A stretch of 64,000 nucleotides of DNA from Planctomycetota bacterium. Lineage in GTDB: Bacteria > Planctomycetota > PLA2 > JAEUHO01. The stretch is from positions 204,846-268,845 of the forward strand of contig JAJDEN010000020.1 in assembly GCA_029259775.1 (NCBI GenBank). The letters are read 5' to 3'. Below are positions 20,151-28,645 of this stretch, piece after piece. A program made the position numbers and the translations under genes. How positions within the stretch are numbered: position 1 is the first letter of the stretch; every line of letters begins with the position of its first letter. The notes under the pieces are model-generated. The model was not told the origin of the DNA and ran no database searches. It saw only the letters and a program-made list of their open reading frames with translations.

Positions 20151-22544
20151 TCAGGAGGGCGCGACGCCCGTGGAGAGCACGGTCCCCATCCGCCGCAGGA
20201 GGGCGGAGGCGGCGTAGGGCTTCTGGATGAAGCTCGCGGGTTGATCGTCTTCGAACTGATTCACGGCCTCGCGTTCCGTGTAGCCGCTCGAGATCACCAC
20301 TCGGATGTCGGGACGGATCGTCCGCATGGCGCGGAACGCGTCCACGCCCCCCATGACGGGCATGGTCATGTCGAGCAGCACGGCGTCGATCTCTTCGGCG
20401 CGCTCGCGGAAGGTCTCGACGCCTTCACGACCATCGATCGCCGTGATGACGCGGTAGCCACCGGACTGCAGCAGATCGGTCGTGAGCCGGCGCACACCCT
20501 CCTCGTCATCCACGACGAGGATCAAGCCGTCGCCTTCGATAGGTAGCCGAGGATGCATGCCGCTCTCGGACCGCGTCACGCGCTGCTCGGTCGGCGGCAG
20601 GTAGATGGAGACCTGGGTGCCCTCGCCCGGTGTCGACTCCACGCGGAGCGCACCGTGGTGCCCCCGCATGATGCCGACCACGGCGGCCAAGCCGAGACCA
20701 CGGCCGCCGCGCTTGGTCGTGAAGAACGGATCGAAGATGCGCTCGATGACGTCGGGCGCCATGCCGCAGCCCGCATCGCGAACGCGCACGGTGACGTACC
20801 GGCCCGGGGGCAGTTCCCGGCCCACGTAGCAGCGCGCGAGCTCCGCCGCGACGACATCCTCTTCCCGCACACGGACGTGTACGGTGCCGCCGCCGGGCTC
20901 CATGGCCTGGGCCGCATTGAGCACGAGGTTCATCACGACCTGGCGCACCTGCGTCGCATCCCCCTCGATGGCGCGCGGCGTTTCATCGAGGTCGCAATCG
21001 AGCGATGCGCCGCGACTGTTGACGTCGGTGCGCAGGAGGTTCGTGGTCTCTTCGACGATGTGGCCGAGGTCGAGGGGCCCAACGACGAATTGCCCCTTGC
21101 CAGAGTAGGCGAGCATCTGCATCGCAAGGTCCGCCGCGCGGCGGCTGGCCTTCTCGATGTCCGCCAGGTAGTGCAAGCCCGGTGTCCCCGCCGGGGCTGT
21201 CGCTTGGGCCAGACCCGCGTAGCCCATGATGCTCGTGAGCAGGTTGTTGAAGTCATGCGCGATCCCGCCCGCGAGCACGCCCATGCTCTCGAGCTTCTGG
21301 CTTTCCTGCATGCGCCGGTCGAGCGCGCGCCGCTGCGCTTCGGCGCGCTGGCGCTCCATTTCGGCCCCGGCCCGCTCGGCGAAGGTCTCGAGCACGCGCA
21401 GACCATCGGGACCGGCATTCATCGGGCCATCGTGCAGCACACAGAGCACGCCGATGGACTCGCCGAGGGCATTGGTGACGGGTACGCCGATGTAGCTCTC
21501 GGCGCACGTGTCGGAGAGGAACTGCACGCCGGGGAAGAACGCCGCGGCATCGAGGGCAGGGCCCGTGCCGTTGCCGGCGAGCCTGGGCATCGACTCGAGA
21601 TCGAAGAGTCGATTCTCGACGAACTCGTCGCCGCTCCACACCGCCAGGGTCTGCAAGCGCGGCGGCGCGCCCGCCACGAGCTCCGCGACGAACGCATGGC
21701 GCACCTCGAGAGCGCGCGAGAGATGGCGCACGAGGGAGCGGAAGAAGTCGCTGCCTGTCGTCGCCGACGTGCCCTCGAGCACATTGCGCAGCATTGTCTC
21801 GGCTCGCTTGCGGCGGCTGACGTCGCGCAGGATGACCCGGACCGAGGTCGGCATCTTGCCGCGGAATCGCGGCGTGAAGCTGCCTTCGACGCTGAGGCGA
21901 CTGCCATCCTTGGCAACCAGGCTCGTCTGCAGGTGCCGGATGCCACGGCCCTTGCGCATCCATCGGAACGCCTTGCGCATCGCGCGCTGGCGCTTGGGGC
22001 CGAGGAGATCGAAGAAGGAGAGGTCGCTGATCTCGGACTCGCGATAGCCCGTCGCCTCGCACCAGGCCCGATTGACGTAGAGGATCTGCCCATCGAGCGC
22101 CACCGTCTGGATCAAGTCCGGCGCCTTCGCCAGCAGGTCCATGAGCGATCGGTGCTCCTCGCGGGCCAGCGTGAGCTCGGCGATGCGTTTCTCGGCGAGC
22201 CGGAGACGCATGCCGAGCTCGTCCTCATCGACGGGCCGCACCATCACGTCATCGGCGCCGGCGCGCAGCGCCTCGGTGAGGGAGTCCTGCGTCTGCTTGG
22301 AGACGAGCAGGAGCACGTAGTAGGTCTCTTCGTGGACCTGGCGCCGGATGCGGCGGCAGACCTCGAGGCCATCGAGCCCGGGCAGGTCGTCGGGGATCAC
22401 CACGAGAGGCTGACGTTCCTCCTGCCACGCGGCCCAGACCTCGTGCCCGTTCCCGGCCACGCGCACGTCGTACCCATGGCCGGATATGCAGCGCTGCAGC
22501 GACGCCAGGCGCGCGGCGTGACCCTCAGCCAACAGGATTCGCAC
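20151..22544 (-). CDS. Hybrid histidine kinase: degenerate receiver-PAS-GAF-kinase-receiver
   Basis: A soluble 797-residue kinase with no membrane helix. Residues 1-115 are receiver-like, but the phosphoacceptor position reads Pro51 (VVIPDDLPG), the conserved Lys is Arg103 (VMVRP) and the acidic pair is E7-G8, so it is probably not phosphorylated. A PAS domain follows (about 132-245; ILYVNRAWCEATGYRESEI), then a GAF-like domain (about 265-395). The kinase core has H430 in GGIAHDFNN, LVLNAAQAM, DAGCGMAPD and GRGLGLAAVVGI. The C-terminal receiver is intact, with the VVDDEE pair, D725 in LLDMTMP and K775. The start is GTG at 22544. Signal and output are unknown; no regulator is adjacent. Confidence 0.92.
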   Translation of the reverse strand: MRILLAEGHAARLASLQRCISGHGYDVRVAGNGHEVWAAWQEERQPLVVIPDDLPGLDGLEVCRRIRRQVHEETYYVLLLVSKQTQDSLTEALRAGADDVMVRPVDEDELGMRLRLAEKRIAELTLAREEHRSLMDLLAKAPDLIQTVALDGQILYVNRAWCEATGYRESEISDLSFFDLLGPKRQRAMRKAFRWMRKGRGIRHLQTSLVAKDGSRLSVEGSFTPRFRGKMPTSVRVILRDVSRRKRAETMLRNVLEGTSATTGSDFFRSLVRHLSRALEVRHAFVAELVAGAPPRLQTLAVWSGDEFVENRLFDLESMPRLAGNGTGPALDAAAFFPGVQFLSDTCAESYIGVPVTNALGESIGVLCVLHDGPMNAGPDGLRVLETFAERAGAEMERQRAEAQRRALDRRMQESQKLESMGVLAGGIAHDFNNLLTSIMGYAGLAQATAPAGTPGLHYLADIEKASRRAADLAMQMLAYSGKGQFVVGPLDLGHIVEETTNLLRTDVNSRGASLDCDLDETPRAIEGDATQVRQVVMNLVLNAAQAMEPGGGTVHVRVREEDVVAAELARCYVGRELPPGRYVTVRVRDAGCGMAPDVIERIFDPFFTTKRGGRGLGLAAVVGIMRGHHGALRVESTPGEGTQVSIYLPPTEQRVTRSESGMHPRLPIEGDGLILVVDDEEGVRRLTTDLLQSGGYRVITAIDGREGVETFRERAEEIDAVLLDMTMPVMGGVDAFRAMRTIRPDIRVVISSGYTEREAVNQFEDDQPASFIQKPYAASALLRRMGTVLSTGVAPS

Positions 22545-22603
22545 GGATGGTCTCCCTCGCGGGCCGGGCCCGCGTCATCTCGACTCCGACTGTACGCAAT
22601 CTG

Positions 22604-22622
22604 GCGCCTCAGGCTGAGGCGC
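22604..22622. promoter_or_regulatory. Inverted repeat between divergent kinase and MoaD-like genes
   Basis: Perfect 8-bp arms GCGCCTCA/TGAGGCGC with a 3-base centre, in the 139-bp divergent intergenic region. Position and symmetry would suit an operator or an RNA hairpin in either 5' leader. No T-run follows, so it is not a terminator. Confidence 0.4.
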
Positions 22623-22638
22623 AGGTGAGGAACTTGTT
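22623..22638 (+). repeat. 16-bp motif shared with the region upstream of the BtuF-like gene
   Basis: AGGTGAGGAACTTGTT here and AGGCGAGGCACTTGTT at 24082-24097 agree at 14 of 16 bases and lie 46 and 34 bp before the MoaD-like and BtuF-like starts. A shared promoter element or regulator site is possible; no convincing -10 box follows either copy. Confidence 0.4.
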
Positions 22639-22683
22639 CATGCCGGTGCGAAGGGCCCGGCTTCTTCGTACGATTCTCGGCCG

Positions 22684-22956
22684 ATGGCACACGTGAGCTT
22701 CACCCCCCACCTGCGGCGGTTCTTCGACCTGCCAGATGCGTTCGAGGTGGAAGCCGAGGATGTCGCGGCGCTGGTCCAGAAGCTGGACGAGACGTGGCCC
22801 GGACTCGCCTTCTACATCACGGACGAGCGCGGGCGGCTCAGGCAGCACGTGTCCATCTGGGTGGACGGAGCACAGATCGAAGATCGCGAGGCCCTGACGG
22901 ACGGCGTACCCCCTGGGTCCGCCGTCCACATCCTGCAGGCCTTGTCGGGAGGGTAG
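22684..22956 (+). CDS. MoaD/ThiS-like beta-grasp sulfur-carrier protein
   Basis: A 90-residue ubiquitin-like protein ending in Ser-Gly-Gly, the terminus that is adenylated and thiocarboxylated in MoaD and ThiS. The beta-grasp pattern is visible: VSFTPHLRRFF, the VEAEDVAALVQKLDETWPGL helix, and DGVPPGSAVHILQALSGG. The VDGAQIEDREALTDGV turn is typical of MoaD. It could serve molybdopterin or another sulfur transfer; no MoaE, MoeB or thiazole gene is adjacent. It is followed after two bases by a BNR-repeat gene whose ribosome-binding sequence GGGAGGG lies in this gene's last codons, so the pair is coupled. I recall the pairing of a ThiS/MoaD-like protein with a BNR protein from other bacteria, but its role is unknown. 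Confidence 0.85.
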   Translation: MAHVSFTPHLRRFFDLPDAFEVEAEDVAALVQKLDETWPGLAFYITDERGRLRQHVSIWVDGAQIEDREALTDGVPPGSAVHILQALSGG

Positions 22957-22958
22957 AG

Positions 22959-24032
22959 ATGGCAACGACGAGCGACCGGATCCTGATTGGTACACGCAAG
23001 GGACTTGTCGAGGCCCGCAAGGCGAACGGCGCGTGGACCCTCCACGAGCCCCTCCTCCCCGGCCAGCCGATCGCTTACGCGATGCACGACGCCCGCGACG
23101 GCTCCGACTGGGCCTCGATCGACCACGGCCACTGGGGCGTGAAGCTCTCGCGACGCAAGAAGGGCGGCGACTTCGAGGAGGTCGAGGCGCCGAAGTACCC
23201 CGAAGGCAGCGACACGACCGCGAAGTACTACTGGGTGCTCACGCCGGGGCACGCCGATCGACCCGGCACGATGTTCGTCGGTACGGAGCCGGGCGGCCTC
23301 TTCTCGACCACGGACGACGGCGCGACCTGGGAGCTCAACAAGCCGCTCTGGGATCTGTGCGTCGAGCACAAGTGGATGGGCGGCGGTCGCGACGGCGCCG
23401 GCATCCACTCGATCATGATCGATCCGCGCGACCCGGACCACATGTACGTCGCGATCTCCTGCGCCGGCGTCTGCGAGACGAAGGACGGCGGCGCCACGTG
23501 GAGCTACGCCAACAAGGGCATGCGAATGGACTACGCGCCGCCGGAGGAGCAGGACAAGGAGTACGGCTTCGACCCGCACTTCGTGGCGATGGCGCCGTCC
23601 GATCCGGAGGTGCTCTGGCAGGCCAACCACTGCGGCGTGTACCGCTCGAAGGATGGCTCGCAGACCTGGGACGAGATTTCGAACAAGCCTCACGTGTACT
23701 TCGGCTTCCCGATCACGGCGCATCCCACGAACACGGAGCGCGCCTGGATCGTGCCCATGCACAGCGACAACAACCGCACGACCTTCGACGGGCGCCTCTT
23801 CGTGATGCGCACCGACGACGGCGGCGCCACGTGGAACGAGCAGGCGAACGGTCTGCCACAGTCCGGCGCCTGGGACTTCCCGTACCGCCACAGCTTCGAT
23901 ATCGGCACGGACGGCGAGACGCTCGCCTTCGGCACGACGTCGGGCAACGCCTACGTCAGCGAAGACGGCGGCGACTCCTGGCAGGTGCTCTCGAACAACC
24001 TGCCCCTGATCTACTCGCTGCGGTTCGCCTGA
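22959..24032 (+). CDS. BNR/Asp-box repeat beta-propeller protein
   Basis: A 357-residue cytoplasmic beta-propeller without signal peptide. Five Asp-box-like motifs (S/T-x-D-x-G-x-T/S-W) occur: STTDDGATWEL, TKDGGATWSYA, SKDGSQTWDEI, TDDGGATWNEQ and SEDGGDSWQVL. These repeats form turns of propeller blades in sialidases and photosystem-assembly-like proteins but do not themselves prove glycosidase activity; the sialidase catalytic Arg triad and Tyr/Glu pair are not evident. Annotators often label such proteins exo-alpha-sialidase. The start ATG 22959 follows the MoaD-like stop by two bases. Coupling suggests that the propeller binds or is modified by that carrier protein, or shares its pathway (inference). 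Confidence 0.85.
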   Translation: MATTSDRILIGTRKGLVEARKANGAWTLHEPLLPGQPIAYAMHDARDGSDWASIDHGHWGVKLSRRKKGGDFEEVEAPKYPEGSDTTAKYYWVLTPGHADRPGTMFVGTEPGGLFSTTDDGATWELNKPLWDLCVEHKWMGGGRDGAGIHSIMIDPRDPDHMYVAISCAGVCETKDGGATWSYANKGMRMDYAPPEEQDKEYGFDPHFVAMAPSDPEVLWQANHCGVYRSKDGSQTWDEISNKPHVYFGFPITAHPTNTERAWIVPMHSDNNRTTFDGRLFVMRTDDGGATWNEQANGLPQSGAWDFPYRHSFDIGTDGETLAFGTTSGNAYVSEDGGDSWQVLSNNLPLIYSLRFA

Positions 24033-24081
24033 CCCTCTCCTAGGCGCAACGCCCGGGTGCGCGCAGAGCAGCGATCGCGAC

Positions 24082-24097
24082 AGGCGAGGCACTTGTT
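24082..24097 (+). repeat. Second copy of the 16-bp upstream motif
   Basis: AGGCGAGGCACTTGTT, 34 bp before the BtuF-like start, matches 14 of 16 bases with the motif upstream of the MoaD-like gene, and lies in the 98-bp gap after the BNR gene. Confidence 0.4.
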
Positions 24098-24130
24098 GGT
24101 TCCCCGCGACGTAGCAGGCATCCTCACGCC

Positions 24131-24913
24131 ATGACGCAATCTGACCCGCCGCGGCGCATCGTCTGCCTGACCGAGGAGCCGACCGAGATCCTGTATGCGT
24201 TGGGCGAGGGCAAGCGCGTCGTCGGCATCAGCGCGTGGACCGTCCGGCCGCCCGAAGCGCGCGAGGACAAGCCGATCGTCTGCGCGTTCACGGGCGGCAA
24301 CGTCGACCGCATCTGCGAGCTCGAGCCGGACCTTGTCATCGGATTCTCCGACATCCAGGCCGATCTGGCGAGCAAGCTCATCGCCCGCAACCAGCAGGTG
24401 CTCATCTTCAATCAGCGCTCGATCGAGGAGATCCTCGACGTGATCCTCGTGCTCGGGCGCATGGTGGGCCGCGAGGGCAAGGCCAAGGATCTGATCAAGG
24501 GCTACCGCGCGCGTCTCGCCAAGATCGCCAAGCGCCACGCGGGCGCGGCGCGCCCGAAGGTCTACTTCGAGGAGTGGCCCGACCCGATGATCAGCGGCAT
24601 CCAGTGGGTCAGCGAGCTGATTGGGATCGCCGGCGGCGAGGACATCTTCGCCGACAAGGCGCGCGGCAAGCTGGCCAAGGAGCGCATGCCGACCTCCGAG
24701 GAGGTCATCGCGGCCGCGCCCGAGGTGATCGTCGCAAGCTGGTGCGGCAAGCCGGTGAAGCTCGACTCGTTCGCCCAGCGTGAGCTCTGGGACGAGATGC
24801 CCGCCGTCCGCGAGGGGCGCATCCACGAGATCGCGAGCGAGCTGATCCTGCAGCCTGGCCCGGCGTGCCTCACCGACGGCCTCGACGCCCTCGAGGCCGC
24901 CATCCACGCCTGA
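24131..24913 (+). CDS. BtuF-like periplasmic-binding-fold protein lacking a signal peptide
   Basis: A 260-residue protein of the type III binding-protein fold used for vitamin B12 and iron-siderophore capture. Seen are RIVCLTEEPTEILYALG, VGISAWTVRPPEA, LEPDLVIGFSDIQ, the linker-helix region ILVLGRMVGREG, and VIAAAPEVIVASWCGKP. There is no signal peptide or lipobox: the fold begins at residue 8. No BtuC or BtuD gene follows. It therefore probably acts in the cytoplasm as a small-molecule (perhaps corrinoid) binding protein rather than in transport; such orphan forms are common but poorly understood. Trp-Cys and His positions might bind a metal ligand, but this cannot be assigned. Confidence 0.8.
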   Translation: MTQSDPPRRIVCLTEEPTEILYALGEGKRVVGISAWTVRPPEAREDKPIVCAFTGGNVDRICELEPDLVIGFSDIQADLASKLIARNQQVLIFNQRSIEEILDVILVLGRMVGREGKAKDLIKGYRARLAKIAKRHAGAARPKVYFEEWPDPMISGIQWVSELIGIAGGEDIFADKARGKLAKERMPTSEEVIAAAPEVIVASWCGKPVKLDSFAQRELWDEMPAVREGRIHEIASELILQPGPACLTDGLDALEAAIHA

Positions 24914-24940
24914 TCGCCGACCTGACGGTAGCTTGTGCGC

Positions 24941-26626
24941 ATGAACCGCCTCTGGCCCATCCTCGCCTTCGCCGCCGCGGCCATCGTGATCGCTGTGCTC
25001 CTGCTGGGCGGAGACCCCGACGACGGCGACTCGCTCGACATGACCGAGGACTACCTCGAGGACGAGAAGAACCCCGAGCTGATGACCTCGGAGGCCGCGA
25101 AGCGCAAGCGCGAGCGCGACGCGGAGGAAGCACGACGCAAGGCGGATGACGCGGCAAGGCCGCCGCCGGCAAAGCCCATCCTGATGCTGCAAGGCGTCGT
25201 CGTGGACGACGAGACAGGCTCCCCGGTGGCGGGAGCGACGATCAGCACGGAGGCGCAGAGGCAGCCCTGCCCGCGTAGCCCACAGCACCTGCACGCGCCG
25301 CCCGCACGCGGCATGAGGCAGTCATCGGTCGCCGCCACCTCGGGCCCTGACGGCCGCTTCACCATGACGCTCCCGGCCTACTGGGGGCCCAAGGACGCGT
25401 TCGATGCCTTTGCGACGGCACCGGGCCGCGTGCCGGCCATGCTGTGCGCCCAGCCGTGGGGCGGTGACGTGACGTTCCGCCTGCCCAAAGCACTCAAGCT
25501 GAAGGTACGCGTCGCGGACCAGCACGGACGACCGGTGCTGGGCGCGATCGTGCGCGCCAAACCGGATGAAGGCGTCAAGACCGACCTCGGCCATGTCGGC
25601 CATGCGATGAGCGACGAGCACGGCTACTGCGAGATCGACGGTCTGCTGCCGGGCGACATCCTCGTCACCGCGGACCACGCCGAGTTCATGCCCACGACGG
25701 AAGGTCCTCTCGACCCCTTCGTGCGCAAGGAGATCGAGATCCGGCTGCTGCCCGCGATGCGCTTCACGTTCAAGCTGCGGTCGGACGACGGGAGCGAGAT
25801 CAAGAACCCGACCCTGCAGTGGACGACCGACGGCATGCCGCCGCACGACAGCCTGCTCGTGATGCCCGTCACGCCGAACGGTCCGCCGAGCGCGCCGCGC
25901 GCGGAGGTGAACTCCACGGCGGTACGCGTCCCGTGCGACCACGGCTTCGTGCAACTGGAGCTGAAGGCCGACGGCTTCGAAGCCATGCGCCCGCCGCCGG
26001 AGCCTCTGCCCAAGGAAGGCGGCGAGAAGGAGATCATCGCGGTCCTCGTACGCGACACCTCCCTCGCGCCGCTCAAGCTCTCGTTCCAGGACCCGGACGG
26101 CAAGCCCGTGCCCTACGCCGATCTAGGCGCGGGACCGCCCTCGATCACCTCGCTCGACGGCAAGGAGATCGGCTCGGTCACGTTCACGGGCGGCGAGACG
26201 CTCAACTTCGACTCGCTCCCGGCCGGTCGCTACCGCATCGGGAAGCGCAGCGCGACGTACGCCCCCGCCGAGGTTGATCTCGAAGTCCGTGCGGGCGAGA
26301 CGAACGAGGTCACCGTCAAGCTGAAGCCGACGGCCAAGCTCAAGGTGATCTTCCGCTCGAGCGAGCAGATCACCGTGCGCTTCCGTCTGCGGCGTTCGGG
26401 GCGGATCCTTCCGGCGTTTCCTGAAGGCGGTCTCACGCCGACCGGGGCCGAGGGCTCGGGTCTGCAGCCCCTCCGCGCCGGCGAAGGCGGTGCCGTCTTC
26501 ACGGGCCTGAGCGCGGGTCAGGTGACCGTGGACGTGACAGACCCGACGCTCGTGGCCGAAGCCAAGACGGTCTCGCTGCGCGAAGGCGAGACGACCGAGG
26601 TCGAGATCGACGTCCGCAAGCGATAG
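24941..26626 (+). CDS. Membrane-anchored protein with repeated carboxypeptidase-regulatory-like domains
   Basis: The roughly 561-residue protein has an N-terminal membrane helix (about residues 4-24), a charged linker rich in Glu/Lys/Arg, and several immunoglobulin-like beta domains of the carboxypeptidase-regulatory type. Their signature G-x-V-V-D-x-x-T-x-x-P-V-x-G-A-x-I is visible as GVVVDDETGSPVAGATI and more weakly as VRVADQHGRPVLGAIV and LSFQDPDGKPVPYADL. These are binding or spacer modules on cell-surface proteins. GTG 24935 is an alternative start two codons earlier. It lies just upstream of the prenyltransferase-fold gene on the same strand, with two bases between this stop and the next frame's GTG. 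No enzymatic domain is seen. Confidence 0.8.
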   Translation: MNRLWPILAFAAAAIVIAVLLLGGDPDDGDSLDMTEDYLEDEKNPELMTSEAAKRKRERDAEEARRKADDAARPPPAKPILMLQGVVVDDETGSPVAGATISTEAQRQPCPRSPQHLHAPPARGMRQSSVAATSGPDGRFTMTLPAYWGPKDAFDAFATAPGRVPAMLCAQPWGGDVTFRLPKALKLKVRVADQHGRPVLGAIVRAKPDEGVKTDLGHVGHAMSDEHGYCEIDGLLPGDILVTADHAEFMPTTEGPLDPFVRKEIEIRLLPAMRFTFKLRSDDGSEIKNPTLQWTTDGMPPHDSLLVMPVTPNGPPSAPRAEVNSTAVRVPCDHGFVQLELKADGFEAMRPPPEPLPKEGGEKEIIAVLVRDTSLAPLKLSFQDPDGKPVPYADLGAGPPSITSLDGKEIGSVTFTGGETLNFDSLPAGRYRIGKRSATYAPAEVDLEVRAGETNEVTVKLKPTAKLKVIFRSSEQITVRFRLRRSGRILPAFPEGGLTPTGAEGSGLQPLRAGEGGAVFTGLSAGQVTVDVTDPTLVAEAKTVSLREGETTEVEIDVRKR

Positions 26627-26664
26627 AGGTGCGCTACACCGCCCTGGAGGACGTTCCCAGAGCC

Positions 26665-28182
26665 ATGCGCTTCTCTCTTCCCGCCCCGTCCCGCTTCACA
26701 CTCCGGTACCGCGTCCTGCTGCCAGTCGCCCTCTGTGTCCTCTGTGCCTCTGTGGTTCTCTCTTCAGCGCACGCGGAGGACGCGCCCGGCCTCGCCGGGG
26801 ACGCCCTCGCGAAGGACGACCCCGCCAAGGACGCGCTCGCCAAGAAGAAGGCCGACATCATCTTCCGCATCCGCGTGAAGAAGGCGATTGCCAATGGCGC
26901 ACGCTGGATCGCCGACCACCAACGCAAGGACGGCTCGTTCCGGCTCGACAAGAACAACGGCGAGGGCCCGTTCCCGCAGAGCCGCCATCGCTTCGGCATC
27001 TCGACGCTGTGCCTGTACACGCTCGCCGACTGCGGCTACGGCGCGGATCACCCGGTGGTGAAGAAGGCTCTCAGCTACGTGCGCAAGCACTACCGGTCGT
27101 ACATGAAGGGCGACCACTGGCCGCAGGCCTCGGCCTACAGCCTCTCGATCCTCGTACTCGGTCTCCACAACCTCTACGTCAAGCCGGCCAACCGTACGAA
27201 GCTCGACGAGCGCGACCGCTACGGCGCCCGCAAGAAGGACAAGAAGAACCCCTGCGGCTACCCGACGTGGGCCCGCACGCTGATCAACGAGATCCTCGAC
27301 TGGCTGATGGCCCATCAATCGAAGGAAGGCCTCTTCCGCTACCCCGGCGGCTTCAACACGGGCACGCGAGCGCCCGGCGGCATGGGCCGTCCCGCGAGCC
27401 ACTTCGGCGACGAGGACCTCTCCAACACGCAGTACGTGCTGCTCGCCCTGTGGGCCGGCTCTCGCTGCGGCTACGACATCCCGAACGCGAAGCTCGTGCG
27501 CATCGCCGAACGCCTTCTGGCCTGGCAGGAGACGACGGGGCCGCAGATCCGACGCGTCGAGGATCCCAAGCCCACCGAGAAGGCCGCCAAGCCGAAGGGC
27601 AAGCACAAGTACGCCGAACCCGCACCGCCGACGAAGCAGCCGGAGTACACGAAGCAGGACCACGCACGGGGCTTCCCCTACACGCCGGGCGCGCGCGTGA
27701 CCGGTTCGATGACGACGGCGGGCTTGAGCTCGCTCTTGATCCTGAAGGGCATGCTGCTGGAGCGCAGGGGCCTGACCAAGGGACTGCGCAAGAAGCTCGA
27801 CAGGGGTATCTGGGACGCGATTGCCTGGATGCAGGTCAACTATTCGCTCACCACGAATCCGGGCATGGGCACGACGTGGCAGTACTACTACCTCTACGGC
27901 CTCGAGCGCGCGTTCGTCATCGCGGCGAAGCGCTTGCTGGGTGAGCACGACTGGTACCGCGAGGGCGCGGAGATGCTCGTGAAGGACCAGAAGGCGGACG
28001 GTCGCTGGCAGCCGCCGGGTCAGCTCGGCATGTTCGGTGCGGGCCCGCAGGGTGCGTCGATGTTCAAGACGGACGTGCTGGACACGTGCTTCGCGCTGCT
28101 GTTCCTCAAGCGCACGACGATCACGCCGAAGAAGCCGGTCCTCGATGACCCCGGCCCCGTGACGACGCCCAGCGGGGGGTAA
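26665..28182 (+). CDS. Secreted prenyltransferase/squalene-cyclase-like toroid protein
   Basis: A 505-residue protein with a signal peptide (residues 1-37, cleaving near SSAHA-E) and an alpha/alpha-barrel repeat fold. Repeat units are visible as ANGARWIADHQRKDGSF, TLCLYTLADCGYG, NTQYVLLALWAGSRCGYD, TTAGLSSLLILKGML and MFKTDVLDTCFALLFL. The QW-like DGSF and DGRW turns match prenyltransferase/squalene oxidase repeats. The cyclase DxDD motif is absent, so a terpene-cyclase activity is unlikely; secreted members are structural or carbohydrate-related in other groups, but no role is proven. ATG 26665 is chosen over GTG 26629 because it begins a proper signal peptide. It sits before the repeat-rich intergenic region. 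Confidence 0.82.
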   Translation: MRFSLPAPSRFTLRYRVLLPVALCVLCASVVLSSAHAEDAPGLAGDALAKDDPAKDALAKKKADIIFRIRVKKAIANGARWIADHQRKDGSFRLDKNNGEGPFPQSRHRFGISTLCLYTLADCGYGADHPVVKKALSYVRKHYRSYMKGDHWPQASAYSLSILVLGLHNLYVKPANRTKLDERDRYGARKKDKKNPCGYPTWARTLINEILDWLMAHQSKEGLFRYPGGFNTGTRAPGGMGRPASHFGDEDLSNTQYVLLALWAGSRCGYDIPNAKLVRIAERLLAWQETTGPQIRRVEDPKPTEKAAKPKGKHKYAEPAPPTKQPEYTKQDHARGFPYTPGARVTGSMTTAGLSSLLILKGMLLERRGLTKGLRKKLDRGIWDAIAWMQVNYSLTTNPGMGTTWQYYYLYGLERAFVIAAKRLLGEHDWYREGAEMLVKDQKADGRWQPPGQLGMFGAGPQGASMFKTDVLDTCFALLFLKRTTITPKKPVLDDPGPVTTPSGG

Positions 28183-28194
28183 CAACACGGCGTC

Positions 28195-28251
28195 GGGGGG
28201 CGCGCACCCGGTCACGCGCTGCGCGCGGGACCTTGGGGCGCCCCTACCCGG
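28195..28251. repeat. Long form of a GTAGGGGCG hairpin repeat, copy 1
   Basis: A 57-bp segment aligns without gaps to 60499-60555, sharing ACCCGGTC, CGCGC, GACCT and GGGGCGCCCCTAC. On the minus strand it begins GTAGGGGCG, the same terminus as the 25-nt hairpins in this gap, with extra GC-rich sequence inside. It is probably one member of a dispersed palindromic repeat family. Confidence 0.65.
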
Positions 28252-28254
28252 CCT

Positions 28255-28375
28255 CAGGCACGCCCACTCCAACTCCAACTCCCACGCCCCCTAGCGCACC
28301 CACACCCACACCAACAACACTCGCACGGCACGCGCACACGGACACGGACACGGACACGCACACGGACACGCGCCC
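28255..28375. repeat. Low-complexity CA- and ACGGACAC-rich tract
   Basis: Runs of CCAACTCC, CACACC and repeated ACGGACAC units on the plus strand. Minus-strand frames through it would give repeated Val-Arg or Val-Ser dipeptides and no conserved start. It looks like replication-slippage sequence. Confidence 0.7.
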
Positions 28376-28403
28376 ACCAGCTGCCGTCGCCGGCCACGTT
28401 GCC

Positions 28404-28620
28404 GTAGGGGCGGGCCTTGTGCCCGCCCGGGACGCCCACGTACCCCGGGCGTCGCCGGGGTCTGTCGGCACGTGCCCATCTCGCGTGCCCTTACGGGTAG
28501 GGGCGACCCTTGTGGTCGCCCACGGCCACTGTGGCCGAAGGGCGGGGACAAGCCCCGCCCCTACCTGGTACGTCCCGACGTAGCTGAACGCGCTCGGGCG
28601 GGGACAAGCCCCGCCCCTAC
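28404..28620. repeat. Four copies of a 25-nt GTAGGGGCG...CGCCC hairpin
   Basis: Copies at 28404-28428 and 28497-28521 read GTAGGGGCG on the plus strand; copies at 28540-28564 and 28596-28620 are inverted. Each folds as a 9-11-bp stem with a loop containing TTGT or ACAA. Stem changes are mostly compensated (GGGCC/GCCC, GACC/GGTC, GGGG/CCCC), so pairing is preserved. No T-run follows. The position between convergent genes would suit a REP-like element or transcription block. Confidence 0.8.
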
Positions 28621-28645
28621 CACAGCGCGGCGCAGCGCGCCGCGC

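Noticed and set aside
24033..24130. Cobalamin riboswitch before the BtuF-like gene
   Set aside because: The gap is only 98 bp and lacks the conserved B12-box sequence.
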